Positions 42,160-52,500 of a DNA stretch of 64,000 nt are shown piece by piece. The translations under genes were made by a program, and so were the position numbers. Position 1 is the first letter of the stretch, and every line of letters starts with the position of its first letter. Under the pieces are notes generated by a model that was given only the letters and a program-made list of their open reading frames with translations, was not told the DNA's origin and searched no databases. Source of the stretch: Falciphora oryzae (lineage: Eukaryota > Ascomycota > Sordariomycetes > Magnaporthales > Magnaporthaceae); NCBI GenBank assembly GCA_000733355.1, contig JNVV01000024.1, forward strand, positions 95,262 to 159,261, read 5' to 3'.

Positions 42160-45100
42160 TCAACGAACCCCTTTTGAAGCTTGCATGTCTCGTAGGACGG
42201 CTTGATACCTCGGGTCAGATGGACCAAAAACATGTCGAATGCCCTCCAGCGTGCGCTGGGAAAGGGCTTCGGCTTCTGGAGGCCGGCCCTGGCTGCGATA
42301 AAGCTGGGCCAGGTCAACAGCGGTACCTAACGCGAACGGGTGGCTCGGTCCGACTTCCTTCTCGTGGCCTTGCAGCGCGCGCTTGTACCAAGCCTCGGCT
42401 TTAACGAGCTGGCCCTTCTCGCAGTAAATGCAGGCAAGGCTGTGGACGGTATTGAGCGTTAAAATGTGGTTCGGCCCAAGCCCCTGCTCGTAACCTCGCA
42501 ACGCGCGCTCGTATAGGGGCTCGGTTTCGTCGAACCGGCCCTGCGTGGAGTAAAGGGAGTCCAAGTTATTGACGATTTTAAACGTCAATGTGCCGCCCGG
42601 CCCCAGTGTCTTTTCGCTACCTTGCAACGCACTCTCATATAGGTCCTCTGCTTGGGTGACCTGACCCTGTGTCCCGTAAAGGATGGCTAGATGGTTAGAG
42701 ATGCGGAGTGTTGAGAGATGGTCCGACCCGAGCGATTGTTTGGTGCGTTGCAATGGGCGCTCGTATAGGGCCTGGCTTTCGGCGAACCGGCTCTGGTCGT
42801 AATAAAGGCCTCCCAGTCCGTGCATTGCATCCGCTACGTCCATATCGTCGAGACTCCCTGCAGCCCCACCGGCTATGTAAATCTTTCCCACCCACCACAA
42901 ACACCTTTCTGCGTGTGGGAAAAGTCGCCGTTGCATGATCCAGTAGTTTTTGGTGAAATTAGGAAATTAGCGGGCACCGATAACCCGACCATGATTACAG
43001 CCAGCCGCCAAAACACTCCCTTGCCATAGTCGCTTTGTATGTGCGCTGCCCACCGATGCACTACAGGATGCATTATATAGCTTCCTTGGACGAGTTTTTG
43101 GGCTTCGATCATACAGTTAGCGGCTCAGCACTTGAATCGCGTGCATGAACCTGATCTCGCTGCATGCCATCTCACGCGGCCAGGCCGGCCATGCGTCTTT
43201 ATCTGCGGTCGCTTGCAGAAGACCATGCCATAAATCGTTATTCCCGAGGGATGCCCACAGGCGGATGAGGTTGGCTGCACTCTTATCCCTCTTCTCGACC
43301 GCATTAAGCGATATCGTCCAAGCCGTCCCCACGCTTCGGCCGTAGCCCACCAGCGGAGGACCAAGGTCATCATCCGATTGCATCAGATTGCCGCACGACT
43401 CTTTGTAGATCCGAACATACGATGCGGTGTCAAGCTTCGCCTTTCGGAGATAGGAAGCAGTTTGCGCTAGTGCCAGCGGCAGCCCTTCTAAAATATCAAG
43501 TAGTTTTTTACCGGCCTCGTCCACCACTGCTGTTTAGTTAGCTTTAGCTCTGTTTTGATTGAAAGGGGGGCCTTACCTAGTTCTTCCCCACGCCATTGCT
43601 TAAAAATGGCCTTGGCCAGCCCTTCATTAACCTTTTGTAGGTGCTTCGACTCGCCAAGCTGCGATAGCTGCGATAGTCTTGTGGTGATCAGGACCGCCCC
43701 ATGGTCACCCGGTAGGTTTAGGTACTTTTTAACATCGTATGCGCCGGTCGTGCCTCCCTGCTCTTGGTCCTGGTCGACGTTGTCAAAGACTAGCAGCCAT
43801 TCGATGTTATCTGGGCGCGCCAGCCACTCCGTCACGTCCGCTACGATGGAGTTGAGATCGTCCTCGGTGTTAGGGACTGTCATCCTGCTCCTATCAGGGA
43901 CTTGGCCTTGGGGTATTCTTTTCACGCAACTAGCGATGCTTTGTCGCAGTTGATTCTCTAACCTGCCGTCCAGCCAGACGACCGAGCTGAATGTGGTTTG
44001 GTGGCGCCGAGCAAAATCGACGGCCAGTTGCGTTTTCCCGAGGCCCCCGAGCCCATAAAGGACAAATATCTGCTGCCGTGTTGGCTCAGGGTGAGGCCGC
44101 GGAAGGAGGCATTTTTCGATCGCAGCCGTATCGGATGATCTGCTAACGAATTTGTGTGACCTGGGTATGCCCCGAAGGCTGAACTGAGTTTGGCAAGCAC
44201 CAATATCCAATTGCAAACTTGTCAGTGAGTAAGATGAATGTTATGGAATTAAGCAATTAGATAAAGCCAGCTAACAAAATGTTGGGAATACCTGCACTAA
44301 CATTCTCGTACCGCCAGAATGTCTGCGCATGCCTTGATCTGCTTGAATACAGCTTGGGACTGGACATAACTCCGCGTCGCTGCCGCAATCTCATTCTTCC
44401 TTTTGGACTCCTCGAGGCCGATTTCCTCGAGTCCACGATCAACATTGAACCGGTAGTAGCGGCCTTCGTTGTCCAAATGAGACTTGTCCTTGTGGAACCT
44501 TTGGGCCGTTTTTTCCGTTTCAGTAGCCAGGTCTTTGAGGGTTGTAGTGATCTCTAGGGCATCATCGCGCACCAGCTTAAGACTCGGCAAGCCAGTCCCA
44601 ACCGACACCAGACATCGCAGCTTGCGCTGGAGCGCATCCGCGCCCCAGATATCCACCGCCTGGCTCCAAACCTCATATATGGGGTTGTTCGCGCCCAAGG
44701 CGCCATCAACGAACTCTTCGCCAAAGGGTCCGACGGCGATGGGGTCGAAGAAAGTCGTGGCAGCGGAAGTGGCGCGACAGGCTTGCCATATCGCGGTCGA
44801 ACTGAGGAGGTCGGAAGAGTCGTCACGCGGAGAGCGGTAGCTGGTTAGGCGGAAGGTGGTATCGCTAGCATGTCTGCTTGTAGCGCAGACGAAGCTGACG
44901 GGATGGGGTGTTAGTATGCATTAACCAAAGCGGCGAGCCGATTTCGACGCACACCTTGCAGGGAGATTCGAGGTCCTTGAGAAGCGTGTTTTCGTCTTGG
45001 CCGCGGTCTCGAATGATCTACTTGATAGCGCGTTCCAGTTCGGCCGAATCGAACCGGCCTTGAAGCTTGCCCTTGATGGTGACCCGGTGGCTTTTCTTTT

Positions 45101-45342
45101 CGAACATCTTGTCTGAAAGAGATGAGGCGGCGATGCACTCGTCGACAGTCATCTGCAGGCGGCCAAGCATGGCCGCGATGAGCCCGCCTGTACTGGTGCC
45201 GCCGATCATATCGAAATGGTCACAGGGTTTGGGCGGCGAGACAGTCGACGGCGGCCATCAGCCGGCGGAGGATCATGAGAGAGGACAGGCCGCGCACGCC
45301 GCCGCCGTCGAGGGCGAGCAGCCGGATGTGGTCGCCAGGCAT
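42160..45342 (-). pseudogene. Decayed patatin / NB-ARC / TPR (NLR-like) gene
   Basis: In intact form such genes encode fungal NLR-like immune or incompatibility proteins: a patatin lipase effector, an NB-ARC switch and TPR sensors. Patatin motifs are present: DGGGVRG (about 45309-45289), GGTSTGG and FVDGALGAN. The NB-ARC P-loop is GLGGLGKTQLA, followed by LLVFDNV. About five TPR units of about 42 residues end the gene (e.g. GRFDETEPLYERALRGYEQG). Introns at 44952-44895 (with a TACTAAC branch), 44311-44184 and 43576-43527 all look functional. There are four lesions: a frameshift near 45230 between LMAAVDCLA and KPCDHFDMIGG; an in-frame TAG at 45020-45018 after ELERAIK; a frameshift near 43115 after QVLSR; and a frameshift near 42955-42985 before YWIMQRRLFPHAERC. 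Several independent lesions argue for true decay rather than sequencing error. Confidence 0.85.
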
Positions 45343-46515
45343 TGCGAGGTGTTTTACTAATGATAGCAAACTGGATTGATGGTTGGCAAGAGGAGAGGGG
45401 CGCGCTTAGTTCGAAAGGTGTGATGGAAGAGAGGAGAGCTGGCTGAGAGGAGCGGCGGTGGAAAGTCGATGTACTTGGGGGCTGTGCCCCTCTCAAGCAG
45501 TTCCCGTTAGGCCGATATTGGGCTGCATCCTGAGCTCAGCCGCCGCCACATTCTGCAGGCCGTCCATATGTCCACGTTTCCATCACCCCATTTGCTCGGC
45601 AGTTATTTGCTGGTGAATCAGCGGCGGCTCAACCGCAACCAAGACGCCCAGCCTCACATCAAGCCGCCACCGCATGTTTCAGCTTGCTCGCGCGTACGGG
45701 GGAAGTACCAGGCGGCGCTTCGGGCGAGAGCGTGGAGAGCACCGCCCAGGGCACCAGTGGGCGGCACCTGGACTGTTGTCGGGCAGAAAGAGTCGGATGA
45801 GAGCAGAGTATGATGATCTTGAGCAGCAATGCATCCAATGGGCGTAGTCTCCAGAGTCCAGAAGCGATTCCACCTGTAAGCAGCTAGCCACAAGATTAAT
45901 CACTCATTAGTTCTCGGTAGAGGTAAAGCTGGCTAGCTCTTAAGTGTCTGCTATCCATATATCGGACCCGGTAATAGGAGCCAATGAGTCCATTGCGGTG
46001 CAGGGCTCAAGGTGGCCGGACGGTAGAGCGGCGGGGTAATGAACGACCATATAGGACGCCGAGGAACGCGGAAGAACTAAAAGACGCTAAGGGACGCTGA
46101 GGGATGCGAGGGACGCCAAAGGAGGCCGAGGGATGCTGAAGGTATATATGAACTTCCTCTAGCAACCTTTTGAGTGATTTCTGTTTCTTTTCCTCACCTT
46201 CTTGGCCTGTTCGTGGATTTTGGCAGGGCTGTAACAGGCTAGAAGTGCGGAAGCATAGCAGACAATGGCGCAGGTTTTGTTGGCATTTGGACACTCTGGC
46301 AAGGGCTGTGAAAGTCACAACCCTAAGGCATGTGTTTAAACAATAATATTACTACAAAATAAAAATAACAAAAAAAAGGCACTAATTCAACATAAGAAAA
46401 GAAAAAGGGTCCCTAACTACCCCAACAACAAAAAAAAAATCCCTAAGTAATGCCATAAAAAAAAAAAAGACTTGGTTCGGCCACCAAACAAACCCCAACC
46501 CCAGCCCAGCCCCGT
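45343..46515. other. Intergenic region between the NLR-like pseudogene and the PKS
   Basis: It contains the upstream flank of the pseudogene, a degenerate G-rich minisatellite (listed separately), and an A-rich stretch at about 46330-46470 next to the PKS 3' end. No gene was recognised. Confidence 0.55.
46053..46142. repeat. Degenerate minisatellite, about 10-bp unit
   Basis: About nine imperfect head-to-tail copies of a roughly 10-bp unit (consensus near GGGACGCCGA, with GGGATGCTGA and GGACGCTAA variants) are visible. The repeat is G-rich on the plus strand and lies about 370 bp past the PKS 3' end. Confidence 0.75.
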
Positions 46516-49500
46516 TCACGCCTCGCGCCCGGCCACCACCAGGCCGGCGATGTCGCCGGCCAGCCTGGCGATGCTGGGCGCCGACAGGATCTTCATGACG
46601 GGCACGTCCCGCCCCGTGGCCTTGTGCAGCCACGCCCGCATCTCGACCGCCATGAGCGAGTCGACGCCCAGGCCCGACACCGAGTCGTCCTGGGCCGCCA
46701 CGGAGCCGGGCGCCAGCCGCAGCACCGCCTCCAGCCGGGCGACGAGCTCGGCCAGCACGGCGGCCCGCACCTCGTCCTCGCCCCGTGCCTGCTCGATGCG
46801 CTGGCGCGCGCTGGCGCCGGCCGGCTCCGGGCCCCCCTGGTCCTGGCCCTCCTTACCACCGGTGGCGGTGGTGGTGAAGTGGGAGAACCGGGGGTCCCGG
46901 TGCCAGTGCAGCTGGTTCGGGTCGCCGACCCGGTACCGGCTGAGGCCGGTCGTCAGGGCCTCGGGCGCCGCCGTGGCCCCGGGCCGGCCCGCTACCACCG
47001 CCTCGACGAACATGTGGTGGAGGTCCCGCTCCGAGATGGGCGGGTACCCCTCGCGCTCGAGGCCGGCGTAGAGGCCCTCGCGCTCGCGGTGCAGGAACCC
47101 GAGGCCGTAGATGACGCCGATGTTGAGGACCGAGGCCGCGAGGCCCCGGCGGCGCCGGTCGGCGGCCAGCGCGTTCATGAACATGTTGGCGGCCGCGTAG
47201 TTGGCCTGCCCGGCGTGCCCTCCGACGGCGGCGAAGGACGACGTCATGATGAAGAAGTCGAGGGCGCCGGGGGAGGAGAAGACGGCGTCGAGGTTCTGCG
47301 AGCCGACCGTTTTGGGCCGCATGACGCGGTTGAGCGTGTCGAGCGTCATCTGGGAGAAGACGCGGTCCTCGAGCACCATGGCGCCGTTGACGACGCCGGC
47401 GACGGGCGGCAGGCGGAGCGGCGCCGACGGGAGGCGGCGGGCGAAGCGGCGGACCGAGTCGAGGTCGGTGACGTCCAGGGTCTCGACGGCGACGGTGACG
47501 CCGCGCGCGGCCAGGGCGTTGACCCATTGCAGGCTGCTGGCGGGGGGAGGGTTGCGGCTGGCGAGGACGAGGTGGCGCGCGCCGTTGTCGACGAACAGCT
47601 GGCAGAGGCTCTGGCCGAGGTCGCGGGTGATGCCGACGAGGACGTAGGTGCGGTCCGGGCGCAGGAGGGTGGTCTTCTCGGCAGCGGCGGAGGGAGAGGG
47701 ATGGCAGTTCGCCGGGCATTGCTGCTGGTCGGCGGGGGACGGCGCTGGCGATGTGGCCACGGTTCTCTCGGCGCGCCAGTCCACTATGACGTCGGGCGAG
47801 GAGGGGGCGAGGTTCGAACGCTCGAGCAGGTGCGGGACGCTGACGGTGGGGAGGGTCGTGTCCCAGACTCCGACGGTGAGCATCAGGTCGGCGGCGACGT
47901 CGATGGCGGCGGTGATGATCTCGGCTGCGTCGTCGGGAAGCGTGTTCAGGAGGGCGACGGTGCTGCGTCCATATTGGATATACTGTGATCCCTTGGGCAG
48001 ACATTCGCTGATCTGTAGGCTATAGGCCTCGCAGTCCACAGAGCAGTTGATGACGGAGGCCGCGGAGGTTGGCAGCAGGTCCTTGAGTGTCTGGGGCGAC
48101 GAGCGTGGGTGGGCGTAGATGTAGTCGCTGTTGGCTTCCGCTACCGCTTTCTTGGGGGTGATGGCCGTGATATACTGCTGCCACGGCTCCGACACTATCG
48201 CTTTCAGCGACTCCAACAGGGCTGGCTCCGGGTCGACGAGGACGATCTTATGGCGCGAGCCTCTGAGAATAACCTGCGCCCTTAGGGCCCGCAAGAGACA
48301 GGTCGCAAACAGTGACGAGTTGAGGATTCCCTCAACCTGGGGTGCATCATGCACGCTCTCGCGTGCGGCATGGACGAGGGATGCGTTCATGTTTGAGAAA
48401 ATGACCACGGGGCGGCCCTCCGTGTGGCGGTCCAGCGTCCTTCCCACACACAGATAGCGGAAGCCTGCGTGCTCGCTAACTTGGGTGACAGCGCTGTAGA
48501 GCACCTGTACGGGAATGTGACCGGGAGGAGTGGCAGAGATTTTGTAGTCGACGCAACGCGCCTCGTAGTGGATCGAGCTGTCTGAGAATTGAACGGGGAT
48601 GATCTCGACGCTCTTCTCGGCCGTGTTGATCTGCGTCGTGATGATCCTGCGGGCGGAGTTGACGCGGTCGATGGCGGGCTGATACGGCAGGACGCGGGGA
48701 ACCATACGCTGTCCCTTCTCAATGTGAATCTCGTGCTCGTAAGACCAAAGCATGTCGTCACGGCTGTTGCTGTTGGGGTCACTGCTGGAGGACGTGGAAG
48801 CCTGCTGGCAGAGACGAGCGAAGCTCTCGATAATCGTCTTTGCGGCTCCATCAAGCGTGTCCAGGTTGAGCATCTGCAGGGCCAGGCTGGGCATCTCGGC
48901 AATCAGGGTGCGGGCGAAGCCAAAAGACGCGGACTGCTCGGTGCTATTGAGGCCTGAGAGGTTGGTGACCCAGAGGATGCGCATGTCGGGCCTCATCAGC
49001 GCCTTGAGCGTCTCCAGGCGCTCCTCGGTCATGCGGAAGAGCACGGGCGAGTCCAGGTCGGCGAGCACGATGGCGGCGGTGCAGTTGGCAATGTCGGCTG
49101 GGTCGATGTCTTCGAAGGCGCGCGCGACGCAGACGGCATTATCGCACGACGTCTCGACCAGGTCCGCGATCTCCTCGGGAAGCGTAGACGTCTGGCGCGA
49201 GCCTCCACCAACCACCAGTAGCTGCGACGTGAGACGGCCGAAGATGGCTCTGCGGGCTGGAGTGTCTACTGCTCCAAGCGGCCCTGGTCCGGCGGGGCCG
49301 AAGGGAAGGCGCAGGATCCTCTTGTCGACGCATTCTGTCTGCCTGACGATGAGAGAGTATCCCGGCGGGAAGAACTGGTCCGCATTTGCTGGGCCTCTGA
49401 TGAAACCGCTGTCGTCTAGCGCGTCGGGCCAGTCCGGCGGCGTGAGGGCTCCATTGTCGACGCTGGGCGAGCCCACCAGGGAACCTGCGCACCGTCGGAT

Positions 49501-52500
49501 GTTATCCTTGAGGGGGTTCGTCGAGGTGTGAATCATGAGTAGAAATCCGCCCGGCTTCATCAGGTGTCGGATCACCTTGAGCACAGCCGCCGCTTGGCCT
49601 GGCTCCATGACAGAAGTGGACAGGACGACCATGTCGAAGGCTGGGCCATCAGCGTCGCTCTTGGACTTGTCGCTGAGGAGATCGTTGTCCGTAACAATCT
49701 TATCCCGGATGTTCTGCGGCATGTTGCGAAGGACGCGGCGGTCGAAGCGCTCGTCGGCGCCGACTGTGGTGAAGCTGAGGAAAGACGAGCCCAAACCGGC
49801 GAGAATGTGCCCCCCAAGGCCCAGGTCCGGATCTGTAACTCCGAGAACATGCATGCGCGGGTAGCGGTGGGTGATCTGGCACGTAACCACCTCGATGTGC
49901 CTCTGGAAGCGAATCAGGGTCTGCGCCTCCATCGTCACGCCTGGGATCATGGCGGTGAGGATCGACGAGGGCAGGTTGGCGGCCAGCGAGCTCAGCAGCT
50001 CCAGGGCGGCCGGGTATCGCGACGACTCGATGAACTCGCGGAGCGACTCGTGCGTCTCGTGCGGCCAGGCGCTGTTACCGCGGCCTTCTGTGACGAACGG
50101 CGGCGGCTCGAAGGATGCCATGGTAGAAGCGTTGCTACGGCTACTGAACACAGAGGCCCTCCTCATGCGATTTGCGCCATTGGTTTTGTAGAACGAGGTG
50201 ACGCGCTCGAAGCTTTCCTCCAGCACCCGCTGCTCCTCTTCGGCGTCGTCTTGGTTGAAGGCCTTGATGCCGATAATCTCGTCCTCGGGGTCGACTTGCA
50301 TGACCGTGTGCAGGTAGAGCTCGTAGTCGTCCTCGGGCTTGGTGGCGGCGAAGGAGGAAACCACCATGCTCTCTATCTGGACCTCCATCTGGCCCTTGCT
50401 GTTGTAGATAGCCATGTCGCCCGTGATGGTCGCGGCGCCCTGCTTGGAGGTGGGTCGGAAGTCGGTCAGAAGCGCATCCACCCTGGTCTTCTGGTCCGGC
50501 TCGTCCTTGTTTCTGTCGCAGACGGCCATGTTGAACCGGATCTTGGAGATGCTCCGCGGAAGGAATGACGTCCACAGCGCCCGGTCGCCGGGTGACGAGA
50601 AGGCCGAGAAGCACGTCTGGAAGCATGTGTCTAGCATGGCCGGGCTGACCTTGAGTGTGGTCGTATCCTCCGGGTGAGTCTTGGGCAGCGTCGTGGAGGC
50701 AAAGTTGAAGCGTCGCTCAATAGTCTCAATGCCTCGGAAGGGTCCCGTGTACCCGAGGTCGAGGCCCGCCATCATCTTGTAGAAGCCGTCAGGGCTGACG
50801 GTCATTGTCTCAGGATGCAGGGAAGGTCTAGGCGGCAGCACATCCGCGGATGGCGTCCCAAGCTCTATGCGCATAAAGCCGGAGAAGTTCTGGCGCATCG
50901 GCGTGGTGCCGTCTGCATAGGCAGAGGAGACGGTGAACTTTGCGTCAATTTCTTGAGGGTTGCGAGGAGGGGAGTTCTTTGGAGGCGGAAAGACGCTCAG
51001 CGTAAACAGAACCTCCACTCCGTATGTTCCGGGCTCGATGGTGATGCCGCTGACGAACTCGACCTCGTGCAGCTCAACCAAAGTCGCGGGCCGGCCGTTG
51101 AGGAGGACTCGAGCGGCGTCGAGCGCCATGACGCAGTAGGCCGAGGCAGGGAGGAGCGCTTGGCCCTGGAACTTGTGATGCTCAACCCACGGGATCGTCT
51201 CGAGCTTCAGGATATTTCTCCACCTCATTTCAAACTCGGTATCGTCTCTGGTGCGGACCCCGAGAAGCTCGTGCGGTGCGCGGGTTCGGTAGCTGTACTG
51301 GTGTGATATCCTGGACTCCCTGTAGTGAATCTGGGAGTGGTCCCAGGGGTAGATGGGAAGCTGCTCAAGCCCTGCATCTTCAGAGGACTCCGAGGTAATC
51401 ATGGCTGCGCCGACACCAGTTGCAGAGGATCCAAACATGGTCCAGAGAGAGCCGAGGAAATCGGAGAAAGCTGTAGAGTCGCCCTTCTTGCGATCGAGCA
51501 CACCCAGGTAAGGCATCTTGGCTCCTGTAGTAGCCTCGATCGTCTGGGCTGCAGGTCCCTTGAGCTGTGGATGCGGACCAACCTCGATGGCGAGGCCGAA
51601 GGGGCCAGCCTCGGCAGTAGCCTTCTCCAACGCCTCTCGGAAGAGCACGGGCTTCGTCATGTTGTCAACCCAGTATGTAGCTTGGACCTCTGCAGCATTG
51701 AAGGCACCTGAATCTCCATACACGGAGGAGAACCATTGCGTCTCGCCGCTTCCGGTCTTGGGCGCCTGAGTGACATTGCACGCGAGCAGGGCATCGTTGT
51801 ACTTGAGGGCAGGCCGCGCCATATGGTGCGAGTGATAGGCAGTGTCGACGGTGAGGACGCGAGCAAACTTTCCCTGTGCCTCCAGCTCCTTCTGGACCTC
51901 GTTGACGGCATCGAAATCGCCCGAGAGTGTGACGCTAGAAGGCGAGTTGCTCGCGGCAAGGACGACACGTCCCACATACTTCTCTTGGATGCACAGCTTT
52001 GCGGCCTCGATCCTGGAGAGACCGACGGCGACCATTCCACCGCTCTGCTTGGACGTCGCCGCTCCGTCCTCTGCTGCAGCCCTTGAATCGCCCGAGCCAG
52101 CCAGGCTAGCAAACTTGCCCCTATAGTAGGCGATCAAAATGGCCGACTTGGCACCGATATGGCCTGCTGCATACGCCGCTCCAATCTCTCCGGACGAATG
52201 GCCGACGACAGCATGGAATGATATACCGAGGGTCGAGAGGAGGTCAGCCATGGCAACCTGGAGGGCAGTGCAGAGAGGCTGCGATATGGCGGCAACGTTG
52301 ATGCGGGAGACTTGAGGGTCCGCAAGAATCTCCTGTTCAAGTGTCCAGTCCGGGGGGTCTGGGCACGAGCGAAGCACAGCGTCCAGCTCCGAGATGGAGC
52401 GCCTGTATCCCTCGCAGTTCAGGAGCAGGTCCCTCGACATTGTGGCCCACTGCGCTCCCTGGCCCGTGAAGACTCCCAGAATCTTGAGCTTGCCGGACTG

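Noticed and set aside
46624..47988. 454-codon plus-strand frame antisense to the PKS 3' end
   Set aside because: It is a shadow of the KR/ACP coding sequence, with Arg/Gly/Glu-rich low-complexity translation and no domain.
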